Assembly (NCBI GenBank): GCA_032622095.1
Contig: CP136066.1
Location: 67,280,278 to 67,344,277, forward strand
Direction of reading: 5' to 3'
Source: Siphonodentalium dalli
Lineage: Eukaryota; Mollusca; Scaphopoda; Gadilida; Siphonodentaliidae
Length of the DNA: 64,000 bases
The translations under genes were made by a program, and so were the position numbers. Below the pieces are notes generated by a model. The model did not search any database. It saw only the letters and a program-made list of their open reading frames with translations, and had not been told where the DNA came from. Positions 1 through 11,819 of the stretch are shown piece by piece (positions within the stretch are counted from its first letter, which is position 1; each line of letters opens with the position of its first letter).

Positions 1-2830
1 CTGCATGTCAACAAGCCATATTCTCCGTCCCGATTTCTCACATTCACAAAAAAAATGTGGTGAACAGTCCATCTACATCGGCCAGCGGAATTTCATCTAT
101 ATTCCCGTGTATTCCATTTTCACTACAGAACGATTTCAAAATTTTCATTCCAAATTTTGTTGTTTCTTTTGTTTTTTCTTTGTCAAATTTTCTTCAATAA
201 ATTGCCCGACTTCTAATTGGGCAAATCTAAAATTTTCTTCCTCAGGAATTATTGTTGCCAGTTTGACTTGCAATGGAAAGCAGACGTCCTAGTTGTTGTT
301 TAACAATGACGTTAGTTCACAACAATACTTTTTTTTTTACCTAAGATTCGTTTATAAAATTTAGAAGCGCGAACTAAGGAAATTGACAAAAATATCGAAG
401 CGATATTGTGAACAGCGGAGAAAGGAACATGATAATTCGGCACATCAAACATGGGTAAAATATCACAGATAACATGCTAAATGCAGGTTCCCAAGGGGGT
501 CCGTTTGAGATCAAAATGTGCCGCAAGCCCCTTCGTCGCCGAATAAACGCTCCCGAATTGAGTATGTTTCAGTTAGTATATAGTAATATTTAAAGTAATA
601 TGTTGATTTTGTTTCGTTCAATATGTGCATGCGTATATGTGGGGTGGGTATGTGTAGAAATACAGTTTTAGTGAAATAAAGTGTTCCCTCGCGCATCCAG
701 TGAAATGCAGTATTTGCACTCAAGTATATACACTATTTCTTATGACGTTTTTCGAAATGACGTCATGAGACGTCGCACGCAAACCCACATTAGCTTTGCT
801 ATTGCCGACGAAACGTCCATGCGCACTAACAGCGTTGTTGGAAATAGGCGCTAAATTAATTTGTCAGTTCAGGTTGAGTGTGAATAGAAGTAACAAATGT
901 TGATTTGTCATGAAAGTGCATGTAGTGGGTGTAGAGTCGAGACTCGAACGCTCTACCGTCGTTGGGAATGGGTGCTAATATGTATTTTAATTTGCCTGAG
1001 AGCTTTCCGATGAATGTCAACAAGCCATATTTCCGACTAAATCCTGAAAAGTTACCCATAATTCTGTTGTGGTTAAAGAGTCAATTATTTAGGGCATTAC
1101 TGTAAGTTTGATGGGGATATGAATTCCTGGACTGAGGATATGTCAGTGAGAGATAGCTCGAGTTTCGGGCTTTATACATATAACATTGTGTTATCCGGGG
1201 TATATAAAATACATGTGTATCGTCAGTGTTGTGGGAAATCAGCTTGTCAATCAGTTTTCGTATTAGTGACATTTTCTATCCATCGCTTTTGAAACTCTTG
1301 ATATCGTTTGATGCATATAGAGATGTGTACTTATTGATATCGCATGATGCATATATAGATGTGTACTCGGTCAATGTGGAAACAGCCAATTAATAAGTAT
1401 TTTATTAATTAGCAACAATGGCAATAATTGTTTCACAGGATGAATATATTAACATAGATATACCATTGTGTGTTTTATTAAATTAACAATTATTCCAACA
1501 ATTTTTATTCTTGTGAACTTTGTGAAGAACTTCCAGCGATTTCACAGGACTCTCAGTTTCCACTGGGAATATACTTTCGCAAAGACCAAGCAGGACCCAC
1601 CAACATCATACCAATATATACTAGCATTTGTGTTCTTCCTATCAGTTGTCTGGACACATCAGTAATTGCGATTACGGTTTCGAGAAGCCAAGCGTGGGCA
1701 CACGACATATGAATGCAATCATCAAGCCAACCGCTGATTATGATCTGATGACATAAATCACGGCAAACCGAACCATATCAGCATACTGCGATTGGCAAGA
1801 AGTTTGAAAGGCACAATTTTCTCACAAACGGACCCATAGTCGTCCATTCTGCGAATATTTTTTTTAGACCGTAGGAACAATTTACGTTAAGCTGTTTATT
1901 ATAAGCTCTTCGTTTTTCTGATCAAACATTGGAGGGCATAACGAATGTAATTTAGCGTATTCGTACCAATGGTCATTGAGTTAATAACGTAGTTTGGCTT
2001 GAGTACTCAAAACCTAGTTTAAACCTTTAATTAATTGATACTTCCACTCAGTTAAATAGTATATATATATATTGAATGGAATTGTCTATAATTCATTTGG
2101 AGGGTGTCCAGGACACATTAGCAGACGACAGACATGCGAATAGATACTTACAGAAGGATCACCATTATTTGGTGGGAAATGCCAATATAGGTTATAAGCA
2201 ACTAAATAATTGAAATTATGCCCCTTGGCATATGTGTAGGGAAACTCGGGTCAGCATAAAAAAAATACTGGCAGCTGAATGGTGTATAATATCGTCGGTT
2301 GTTTAATGTGAAAGAAAATTTAAATTCACAGGCTATGTTAATTCCTCGGCCATTTGCGTGGATTGATCGTCAAGCGTCTACGTTGGTCGCCAACTTTGGT
2401 AAGGGTGGGAGTATTTTTCTATACTGCATATTTGTGCACAAAAGGGGGTATTTGTGGAAATGCTAATTTATTCCAGGAATAAGTATGGTAAGGCACCATT
2501 TCTTTTTTGACAACTTATGTCCGGCGTGGAGTTCTAAAGGCCAATATATTTAAAGTTTGGCTCAGTACCGTAATGCATCGTGAGCATGGGTTAACCCTAA
2601 CGCTGTCGGCTATGGAAATAATTAGTTGATTGTAACATATACTAAGTTCGAAAACGACCTATTATAAATGTTTTGACCAACATAGATTGATGGCCTTCGT
2701 TAGAGGTTATAATTCATAAGTTACAGTTACAAAATTATGAAAATTTCCACAAAAATATACTAATTAGTATAGTACAACGATAGTATGGAAGCGATATTAT
2801 CCACATAACACACTTTGTGATAGCTGAGCG
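1..2830. other. AT-rich stretch without a recognisable gene
   Basis: I see no supported gene here; the open frames are short and resemble nothing I know. Two small repeats stand out. An 18-bp word (ATGTCAACAAGCCATATT) occurs at 5-22 and again at 1014-1031. A ~37-bp unit is tandemly doubled around 1298-1372. The rest is ordinary AT-rich intergenic sequence. Confidence 0.6.
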
Positions 2831-2836
2831 CTTGTT

Positions 2837-2844
2837 TATAAATA
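2837..2844 (+). promoter_or_regulatory. TATA-box-like site, possible promoter of the lectin-like gene
   Basis: TATAAATA sits about 70 bp upstream of a good splice-donor-like site (ACG/GTGAGC at 2911-2919) and about 770 bp upstream of the C-type-lectin exon on the same strand. This fits a first, non-coding or signal-peptide exon near 2865-2913. Only the sequence match and spacing support it. AT-rich DNA yields such matches by chance. Confidence 0.25.
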
Positions 2845-3603
2845 GCAGGCAAAGAGTAAGCGAGAAGCAAAACACTGAACACCGTGACGATTTGTTTAGG
2901 AAAGTGATTCACGGTGAGCCATTCAACACAGAAATCCTTGCCTGTAATACATACTGAGTGACCTCAAGTCGTCCACTCGTTATTTCTTATTTGGTTGTTT
3001 GTTGACCTGATCTCAACATTTTCTTTGGGAACTCATCGTTAGTGATTATTTACTAACTAACGAGTCAGACCAGTGTGTGGCTGTATAATTTTTTTTAATT
3101 TTATCTATTATTATAAAAAAGGTAAATAACACAACCACTGATATTTTATCTATCTTATTATTACTACAGGAGATCATTTTTGGCTAACCGTAAGTTGAAA
3201 GCATCCCAAAAGACATTAAATCCAAATACTTATTTTCTTTTCGCTTTTATTAAATTTTAGTGGAAAATTGAATTATACTGATTTTTCTGGTGTTTTTGTT
3301 TTCAAATAAAATAGTAATTTTATTGCTCGATAAATCAAAATGTTAACTGTTACAACTTACAGTTAGGTATTTTAACTAGGACAACATATTTAAACTTGTA
3401 TAATATTGATATGATGTGTATGTTTTTAATTTATATATGTATTTGTTTCAATGTCGATCAAAAGCTCTTCAGAGCTTGTGTTTGTATAATAGTTTTTACC
3501 TCCGACTTTAAAATATTATTTATCAAATCTTATCATATCTATCTTGGCTAAAATTGACATGCAGCCCCAAATATATCAAACGAACTAATTTGTTTCACCA
3601 CAG

Positions 3604-3836
3604 GAGCCGACAGCTACGTCATGATAGATGGGAATGACCAAGGATCAGAAGGGACATGGCGCACATTGTCATGAGACCCATCACCCTTTCTAAAATGGTG
3701 GGGCGGACAGCCGAATGGAGGGACCGGTCAGAGCTGCTTGGCTATGTACCGTGCCATGAGCGGATACGAGATGGGAGACGCGCCGTGCTCAACGGATCCA
3801 GGATTGGCCATATGCCAGTTTCAAGCAATTCCGTAG
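3604..3836 (+). pseudogene. C-type lectin-like domain, C-terminal exon with in-frame stop
   Basis: After a good acceptor (TTTGTTTCACCACAG ending at 3603), one frame starting at 3606 reads through 76 codons to TAG at 3834-3836. It shows the end of a C-type lectin-like fold: a WRTLS segment, then KWWGGQPNGG, CLAMYR, a GDAPCS block and a final AICQF. C-type lectin domains are secreted or membrane carbohydrate- or ligand-binding modules, and their late half carries a W-x-G-x-P-N type motif and two conserved cysteines, as here. QPN stands where Ca-dependent lectins have EPN or QPD. A single in-frame TGA at 3672-3674 lies where Gly is expected, so this copy is probably dead, unless TGA is a sequencing error or is spliced around. 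Upstream exons are not identified with confidence. The domain call is strong; gene status is uncertain. Confidence 0.75.
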
Positions 3837-3914
3837 GGGTGTCAGCCTAAGAAGAAAACTAAGAAATTCAGTTCGAACAAAAAACAGGACATGCAACCTA
3901 CATCACCATTTCAG

Positions 3915-4320
3915 TCTCTAACCCTTTACCCAACAAACTGGCCAAAACCGGCCAAATAAAGCTTCAACAGCCTAAAATATCTTCGGTCTGTCTCAATAGA
4001 ACCATACAAATATGGGTATCATTGGAACCGGCTCCTTGACCACATTGTGATAGTTACAGTTATGCCCTGTGCCAATGCATTCTCTTATATATGCGAGTCG
4101 ACCATAGGTCGCCTCGCATATATAAGAGAATGTATTGGCCTAAAAAAAATCTTTTTTTAACACTTTTTACCATTTTTTCTTACATTCTTTAACAATTTTA
4201 TAATTTTTAATGTATTAAGCCAATGCATTCTCTTATATATGCGAGGCGACCTATGGTCGACTCGCATATATAAGAGAATGCATTGGCACAGGGCCGTTCT
4301 GTTGGGTAAAGGGCTAACCC
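3915..4320. repeat. nested foldback repeat
   Basis: The outer arms (3915-3940 and 4296-4320) are inverted copies containing CCCTTTACCCAACA. Inside are two near-perfect hairpins, 4071-4140 and 4219-4287, built on CAATGCATTCTCTTATATATGCG and its complement. Each hairpin is itself palindromic, and the two are also inverted copies of each other. The result is a cruciform-capable structure of about 400 bp, probably a foldback or MITE-type element. Confidence 0.8.
3955..3960 (+). terminator. poly(A) signal AATAAA downstream of the lectin exon
   Basis: AATAAA lies 119 bp after the TAG of the C-type lectin exon on the same strand, a normal distance for an animal 3' UTR. It falls inside the left part of the foldback repeat beginning at 3915, so the repeat may have supplied the signal. 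Confidence 0.4.
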
Positions 4321-4619
4321 AGATTTTGTTTAGACACATATAAGCGTTTGTCTGGCGGGATAAACTTAACAAAGTAGTACATGAGATGCACATTCAAAAT
4401 CAATAATCAATAATCATATTTATATATAACATTTACCAGGATTTCGATTGTTCTCCAATTTTCAGCATCAAACAAATCTCATCCATTTAATAGATGTTCA
4501 TAAAATGCACATAATCACTTTCATCTGTAAGTGCAATAACTATCTTGTCAGACTAAAAACCTTCTTATACGCCTGTTTGATAAAAACGGCCGTATTATGT
4601 AAAGAAGCAGTCTGTCCGA

Positions 4620-5060
4620 TCCGGGTTTCCGGATAACTTTAGAAAGGTTTGACCAATGTCAACCAAACTTGGTATGGAAGTCTACCCCACAAAAAAAACA
4701 AGGCAAGTTCCTAGCCGCTTTCGATCCCGTAATTCTTTTTTTGGAGTTATGGCCCTTTGATCGACTTAGTGACTTTCCAACGCAATTTTCTGGTTTCCGG
4801 ATGATAACTTTAGAAGATGTAACCGATTTCAACCAAACTTGGTATCGATGTTTATCGCACCAGCATACAGGTCAGGTTCGAAACTGGCTGTTCCACCGAT
4901 AGTTTGCTCTGGAGTTATGGCCCTTTGATAAACTTAGTGAATTTAAAATCCGTTTTCTAGTTTCTGGATGATGACCTTAGAAAAAGCTTTGAACGAGTTC
5001 AACCAAACTTTATATGGAAGTCGAATGCGGGTTCACTGCTCGTTTGAGGTCATATTATGG
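4620..5060 (+). repeat. degenerate tandem repeat, period ~168 bp
   Basis: Three diverged units start near 4626, 4794 and 4962. Each carries TTTCYGGATRATAACTTTAGAA followed ~30 bp later by CAACCAAACTTGGTAT or a close variant, and the first two contain GGAGTTATGGCCCTTTGAT. A related fragment occurs near 36570. This is a dispersed, non-coding repeat family; the third unit runs into the foldback arm that follows. Confidence 0.7.
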
Positions 5061-5250
5061 ACATTCCCCTTGTTGGCATATAGCCTGAGTATTAACATCA
5101 GTTCCACGCACCGAACAAGTCCATAGTATGACATCAAACGAGCAGTGAACCCGCATTAGACTTCCATATAAAGTTTGGTTGAACTCGTTCAAAGCTTTTT
5201 CTAAGGTTATCATCCAGAAACTAGAAAACGGATTTTAAATTCACTAAGTT
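4931..5250. repeat. inverted repeat, 132-bp arms
   Basis: Arm 4931-5062 is repeated in reverse complement at 5119-5250 with only a few differences, around a 56-bp loop. The arm consists of the third ~168-bp unit plus a unique GCGGGTTCACTGCTCGTTTGA segment. The high arm identity implies recent inversion-duplication or gene conversion. Confidence 0.9.
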
Positions 5251-5799
5251 GTACAAATAACTACTTTGAGCAAGATTATTCTCCATTTCTATTTGACTAC
5301 CCTACCGGAGTGTGTCATAACTGAAACATATAATTATAAGCAAACCATGATGGCATCCATATGTTTATTGTTCTTGACTAGTGTTATTGATTACATATAT
5401 TCAATCATCCATCATATACTGTCTGAGATGAGAATTGTGAATATAAACTTGATCATTACTGCTGTCAAGTGTTGACTATAAATCCATTACAAGTATTCTA
5501 TGGGCTAACGTAGTATCTAGTGCAGGCCCGATACCCACAGGGGCTCATGGGCATAGGTAGGTTACCAATGAATCAAGTCAAGATACAATATCTCAAGTCA
5601 AGAACGCAGACAAGGACGGATCAAATAATATGCAGTAGCGAGCAAAAGGAGAAGTAAAGGGTTGCACGCGACCACAACTATACATCAAAAGACCATATAT
5701 ACAAACTCGTTACAACATAGCACAACAAACAATAAGTGTAGTGGATCAGTACAGCAGTCACGCGGAAACAGGTATAAATGATGTTAAGAGAGGATCCTA

Positions 5800-6366
5800 T
5801 ACTATATTACTCCAAATTATAAACAAATCAAAACCAAATAAAGAAATGCCTAGAAAGCAGACGAACTAATCTTTATGAAACTTTGGACAAAGAGACTACT
5901 CAGTAGAACAAGAGATGAAAAAGTTACAAAATATCTAAGCAATTACATAAATAAAAACAACCAGGCTATTGTTACTCGCACAACAGCTCGGTAGAAAGTA
6001 GAAAAATCGACAAAATAATTTGGAGAAGAGAAATGTCACTGAAAAATCGATCCCAAAGTTGATAAAAAGCAATGGAACGGAAACAGACACCTTCGCCGAA
6101 ATGCTAGAACATCACGTTTACAATGATTTATATAACTCAAAATTAAAAGCATATAAATATCCAGATGAAGATATATTTTGGGATGAATATAATCCATTCT
6201 TAATATTACTATAAGAAGAGTCAGAATATATGGACGGCTGCTTGACCGAACTGGATTGTTATACACCAATGAAAAACACGAAAAGCAATAAATCCCATGG
6301 GTCATATGGATACACGGTCGAATTTTATAAATTCTTCTGGAAAATTTTAGGAAAATTTTAATCAAT
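5800..6366 (+). pseudogene. Tx1/L1-type LINE reverse transcriptase fragment, decayed
   Basis: Broken frames on the plus strand show the segment preceding the reverse transcriptase core of Tx1/L1-type LINEs: EKRNVTEKSIPKLI and a linker (6020-6214). Another frame then has GYTVEFYKFFWK near 6310-6345, matching the SGYTYEFYKFFW block of the LINE at 56-57 kb. An upstream out-of-frame piece near 5985-6020 resembles the KYFLNLEKRN block. Stops and frameshifts separate all pieces, and the catalytic YADD region is absent. It is therefore a dead fragment of ORF2 from the same clade as the 56-61 kb element. The call rests on recognising these blocks by eye. Confidence 0.7.
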
Positions 6367-7219
6367 TCATAAAACAGTGGCTTTAGATCATAAATGCTCC
6401 CTCAACGTTAACACGAAACAAAGGTGGGCGTGTACACACCAGCTAAGATGGCGTCCATCGCGGCCGCAGTTATTTTTTCAGAAGAGGCACTAAGTCAGTT
6501 TGCAAATTATAGTGAGAAACACTTGTTAAATGTATACCAATATACATAATTTTGTGAAGCTAAGACATAAAACCACCTTAATACGGAAACGTTGGAACCA
6601 GATGGCTACCAAAATATTCACTAGAAGAGGAAATATGACATAACTTCTGGATCATCTTCTGCTGTTTGGTACTGGTTGAGAACTGTGACTATTTTGACGG
6701 TAACTGGTCATTGTATCATTGTACTGTGCAATGCAAGTGAGGCATACCATTACCCATGAATATTCCAACTCATTGGAACCAATGTTATTACATTAGCTCA
6801 ACACGGTTGCTATAATATGGAAAATTGTAGATATTGTCCCAGCGTTCCCTGCAACCGCTTACAAGTTGTGGTTGATGAATACAATGGAATATTCTGCCTG
6901 CTATATATTGAATATTAACATGTCTGATGCACTTTGGTTTACTACTGTAGCCAAGATATTACCAGAAATATTGTATTTTTCTCTCACAAAACATCGGCGA
7001 AATATCACTTTTCAGGTTGAATAATTTTTTCAAGTAAAATGTTACTATCTTTGGTATTAAAGGTGTTTTATTGTTTTGATCTATCTTAAATGTGTCACGC
7101 AAAGGTGTTGATAGACCAAATTACCCATGATGGCTTCCAAAATGGCAACCAAATTTTGTGAAAAGTTGATTTTTCACATAAATCCCGAAAGCCTGTGAAT
7201 TGTCAAGTGATTCTCCAAT
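6367..7219. other. no gene seen
   Basis: Unique-looking AT-rich DNA with no supported gene, RNA or clear repeat. It separates the LINE fossil from the first copy of the 7-9 kb direct duplication. Confidence 0.5.
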
Positions 7220-7779
7220 AAATTCACGAAAGACGTGGCTATAAATTGTAACAATTTACCCTCTTTGCTTTTTTCAAACAGTCACGCGGAACCCCATCAG
7301 AGAACAACAAATGCGCGGTTGTTGCGTTCCTGTAAATTTTGATAATCATCTCTATTATTCTTTTATGAGTTGTACATATGTATGTATTGCCAATAGTCAT
7401 GTAGTAATTGGTCTGGCCAAATAAGCACGCACGACTCCAAATGACCTGACCGTTTACAATTACATATACACAATGTTGACACTTGAAACAACAGTGCAAG
7501 TGCAAATGATAAGTCGAGTCAGGGGTCAGGGACAGAGGAACCGTGTTCCGTGCAAATATGCCATTAGTGTATGTGCATACTTGCGACACACTAATAGCAG
7601 GCCGTCTATTTATACTGCCCGTAGTGTGACTCCTCGAATCGTTATGTGTGTGCATGAAAATTGGAGTGGAGTAAATATGGAGTCATATTATAGGGGTATA
7701 TAACCTATACCTAGCTATAGATAGAGCTTTTGGCAAATTTCTGTTGACTTCAGATAATGGGAAATATGACTGCCCGTAA
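7220..7779 (+). repeat. direct duplication, copy 1
   Basis: This 560-bp segment matches 8680-9222 in the same orientation with many substitutions and small indels. Shared anchors include AAATTCACGAAAG, GCGCGGTTGTTGCGT, AATATGACTGCCCGTAA and the TATGTATGTAT block. No coding capacity is recognisable in either copy. The divergence suggests an old tandem duplication or two insertions of one repeat family. Confidence 0.8.
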
Positions 7780-8620
7780 AATTCCATTCATATGCGAACC
7801 AAATTAATGCCCTATGGGCTGTATTTTGGAAACTATCGTTCAAACCCAAACGCCTCATTATTCCTGATTTTCAATATCTCGCTCTTTGCGACCAACTATG
7901 AGCATGCATGCATCGAGAGGTGGGCGTCGCCCTGAACAGTTGCGACCGGCCTCTTCGGAAGGTGGTTATGCGAGGGTCAAAACCACGAAATTGTGACAAA
8001 TTAGTCACAAAGGTAATTTATACATCTGTCGGTATCAGTGAAATTTAATGCAAATTTTATTATTCCAAAGTCGACAATATGAACGGCTCCAATTTCCTAA
8101 TTGGGAGACCACAAGTTGTCATGCTAGTATTTCAAGATATATGATACGTTAAGTTATAAAACTGTGGAACATCGTTTACCTGCAGGTATATCATTGAGTG
8201 GGGATTGTGGCGGGATGTCGGAAGATTATTAATTTAGATATAGCGTAAGTAACATGTACTTGACTTTTTGCAAAATATATGTGTTGGATATCTTGATTTA
8301 TATAGGGGTATATAACATGTACCATTTACATGGCATTTTGGGAGCAACTGTTCTCGCTTTAAAAATTCGCCAAAGTACATGTATCAACGCTCTATATTTT
8401 GTATTTATAACGCATGAGTTGAAGAAATACCAATAAACGGTTATTAATGTCTGCCCTGGGGAATCCACGGAACCGATAGTGTGTTTTCCATCCAATACAA
8501 AATAACCAAAAGTAAAAAAAAAATCATATACATTTATTTTAATCAAGCAAACTACTGGGGAGATCATAATAAACTGCATTAAAATATTAGTTTTAAATTA
8601 TATTTATTTGTTTATAAATT

Positions 8621-8634
8621 GGGGGGGGGGGGGG
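8621..8634. repeat. 14-base G homopolymer
   Basis: An uninterrupted G run. Similar runs occur at 21543-21555 and 27301-27314 and as C at about 49738-49751. Such tracts can form G-quadruplex-like structures and are prone to length errors. Confidence 0.95.
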
Positions 8635-8679
8635 TGTCCGGAACCCTTAATCGTTCGCTCGTGGTATGTCTATGAAAAG

Positions 8680-9222
8680 AAATTCACGAAAGAATAGGCT
8701 ATAAATTGTAATAGTTTACACCATTTGTTAGTTTTGCGAACAATCATGCAGAAACCACTCTCACTGAACGACACCATGCATGCGCGGTTGTTGCGTCTCT
8801 GTAATCGTGGTCACCATCTCTGTATTATTCTTTATTTTTTGTAAATATGTATGTATCGCCAATATTCATCTAGTAATTGGTTTGGCTAAAGAAGCACGCA
8901 CGAATACACACGATCGAACGGGGGACAGGTGAATCGTGTCCCGTGCTGTGAAGAACAAGAAATTTATACCAAACAGCTTGAAATAAGACACCTACGTACA
9001 CACATGTAAATTATTAGGTGCATAATCCCGACAGTAATAACAGGCCGTGTATATATATAATGCCCGTAGTTACGGTTATGTAGAAATTTGTTATATACTG
9101 CCCGTTATGGGTAGGTATGAAAATAGGGGTGGGGTAAATCAGAAGTTAGGGGTATATTACCTATACATAGCTTTTAGCTAATTTTTGTTTACTTAAGATA
9201 ATAGGAAATATGACTGCCCGTA
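8680..9222 (+). repeat. direct duplication, copy 2
   Basis: Second copy of the 7220-7779 unit, about 0.9 kb downstream. It ends with the same AATATGACTGCCCGTAA, just before a long TA microsatellite. The spacer (7780-8679) holds no recognisable gene and ends near a 14-G run at 8621-8634. Confidence 0.8.
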
Positions 9223-9249
9223 ACCCTGTTTCAAGACAACTGTCCATAA

Positions 9250-9250
<1 letters not shown>

Positions 9251-9326
<76 letters not shown>

Positions 9327-9340
9327 ATATATATATATTG
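9251..9340. repeat. (TA)n microsatellite
   Basis: About 90 bp of nearly pure TA dinucleotide with one phase break. No gene is attached. DNA from here to about 10130 contains no supported feature. Confidence 0.97.
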
Positions 9341-10129
9341 CTGATTTGTACTTACAACACCAACTATTTAGTTCATCAAGAGCTATTAGCAAATCGACAA
9401 CGAATTATACACAAAATATCATCCAGACAGAAAATAATTCTACTGAACACAGTATGAGTACATGTACTGTCGAACTCAAAATATTAAGGCCCTCCATTAA
9501 GAGTTTCCCATTCCAGTGAATCCCGTAAATTGACGGATCGCCGAAAAGATCATATGATACATCTCTCGTCGATACATGCACATTATGAGATTTCCACGCC
9601 AGTCAGGAGTTGGAAAGTTTAGATGAACCTAAACAGAAAACTACTTGATTGTTAAGCCAGTACATCCCACGAAGTAATCTATACTATCTCAAACCACATC
9701 AAGCATACTGTATAATAATAAAATGTCAAACAGATGATTTTAATCATAGTTTTAGAAGGGAGTTTTCTGAACAGCATTCTCAGAAAATACACACATTGAG
9801 TGGAAACGAATAGCTGCTATAAAAGGACATAATCTGAACTAGTAAACGGGAGGAATGGCAATTTAACTGAGTTCATTATTGCTTCAAGTATCTGGTTTAC
9901 GCCTCGACATTGTCAATAGTTGACTCCTCGATATTGTCAACAAACAGATAACATATCAAAATTTAGACCTGACAACCAATGTAATAGATCCATAAATGGC
10001 AACGAGAACATCTCACATATTGTGACTGTAAATACGTGCAACGATTCCCAGATGATCTTAAAGCTTGGTTCACGGCAAATAACCTTGATCTCCCAAGCAA
10101 ATAAAAAAAAACAATATTTATCTCCAAAT

Positions 10130-10440
10130 ATTGACTGCGACACAAGCGACAAAACAAATGAGAAATCTCCCGTATTTTGTCGCCTGATGGGAAGTGGGAA
10201 ATATCGAATGTATTGTCGAGCGACAGAAGAGACAAAACATGGGACATTATATATGCCGCATATTATATCGCTTCTTTCGCTTACGTCCTGCGATGGAAAA
10301 CGCTAGATTTCGCACGTTTTCCGCGCGACGAAAGCGACAATATGTGCAACATAATATAGCATGTTTCGTGGGTTCTGACGATTTCGTCGCGCGACGGAAA
10401 AATCCAGATTTCGCATGTTTTGTCGCACGAAAGCGACACC
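10130..10440. repeat. CGAC-rich MITE-like repeat block
   Basis: A run of diverged ~75-85 bp units alternates TTTCGTCGCGCGACGG-like palindromic cores with RATTTCGCATGTTTTGTCGC-like segments on both strands (for example 10300-10340 and 10380-10435). The symmetric CG-rich cores within AT-rich flanks resemble subterminal repeats of a non-autonomous DNA transposon. I could not define terminal repeats or target duplications. Overlapping open frames here arise from the repeat structure and are not genes. Confidence 0.55.
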
Positions 10441-10461
10441 AGGAAGTGGCCCCAATAGTAT

Positions 10462-11050
10462 GCCATACTAAATCGATGATCATTGTTGCAGCTGGTTGAC
10501 GTCAGAGAGAGGTAGTCGCGTAATGCAGTGATGATAAGCACTATAAAACACAAAATTTGGTTGAAATCGGGCCAGGGGTCTGGGAGATAAATCGCGAGCA
10601 GACATAGCCTACTGTTTTATATATACAGGTATAACGGAGAACATAATTGTTTTCGCATTTAATTGTGAAATTATGACAAGTGTCTTGCAAAATGAAAAAA
10701 GTGTTATAACCATGGATAAATTTCCAACATCATAGCGCAAATAAAAAGTTCAGTAGATTATTATTTGACAACAAAACAGTTGTTTGAATACAGGCCATTT
10801 AACACTGAATGTATGTATTGATATCCAAATTAAGGGTGAAGAAAGTTGGCATCCGAATTTGCAATGTAGGCAAAGAACGGCTCAGTCCCTGACAATTCGA
10901 AAATATCTGCTAATCATTATTTGATTCACAGCCGTGGAAATGTGTTTTGTATTCCATAGTAAATCGATGATTATTGTTGCAGCTGATTGGCGTCAGAGAG
11001 AGGTGGTCGCTTAGTGCAGTGATGCATTGCGATAAGCACGATAATACGTA
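10462..11050 (+). repeat. pair of ~90-bp direct repeats
   Basis: A segment beginning CCATACTAAATCGATGAT at 10462 recurs at 10953 as CCATAGTAAATCGATGAT. Both continue through GTTGCAGCTG, CGTCAGAGAGAGGT and TGCAGTGATG for about 90 bp. The ~400 bp between them contain no gene I recognise. The arrangement could mark an insertion flanked by older repeats. Confidence 0.7.
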
Positions 11051-11344
11051 TCATAATTTATGATGATTTAAATCGTTCCATACTCTGATGGAATGGGGTC
11101 GGGTGTTCATCTCCTAGCGTTGTGCTGTTCATTCCAGACATGTCTCTCTGTGCTATCTGTTATTCGTATGAAACACCTTAATATGTTAGATGGAGTAACT
11201 ATAGCAAGACAGTTGGGCGATCCCGGTTAAAATTTCAGGTCGAGATATATACTGTGCGAAAATATGTTCATCGAATGGGTGTGTATCCTTCGTCTATGAC
11301 AAGAACAGTCAGATGTGTCACTTTTTTAAACATAATCTATTCAG

Positions 11345-11403
11345 TGGGAGCCCATCAAATATACCGTTACCAGGGGCAAAATACTACAGGCGGATCAACC
11401 CAG
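11345..11403 (+). other. possible small internal exon
   Basis: A 59-nt segment sits between an acceptor-like ATAATCTATTCAG and a consensus donor CAG/GTGAGTA. It is open in two frames, and neither reading matches a family I know. No partner exon was identified. The splice signals alone are weak evidence. Confidence 0.2.
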
Positions 11404-11819
11404 GTGAGTACTGGTTCATTTAGTGAGAGTTGGCGCGTTTATTTTTTTTGTAAAATCGACTCAGTTCTGGTCAATAACCCAAATCACCGTCGATTGAAAC
11501 ATTATGTGCAAATATCGGCTCACTGGCCACTTTTATAACTCATCTATTCCAAATTAACATTTATTTATTGAAACTTTACAAAAATGATTACAATAAATTA
11601 TTGACACAACGATTTGCTATCCATCATATATTTTATCTCACGTGACTATCTAAGCCTAATCCATGCTTGTGATTGGTTGCATAACATTCACTACATCGAC
11701 ATATACGGTATATAATACACATGTCTTTGTTTGTCGTATGAGTTTAGTTAATCACATAATACAAATATTCAGTTGTATTATGTAAAAATAATGCAAGGGG
11801 TAATTATTTTGTTTCTTCG

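Noticed and set aside
3170-3189. 20-nt segment between TACAG and GTAAGT as a micro-exon of the lectin gene
   Set aside because: Splice-like words are frequent in AT-rich DNA, and the size is implausible without transcript evidence.
10177-10553. Overlapping frames on both strands
   Set aside because: They result from the palindromic CGAC repeat; no conserved motif.
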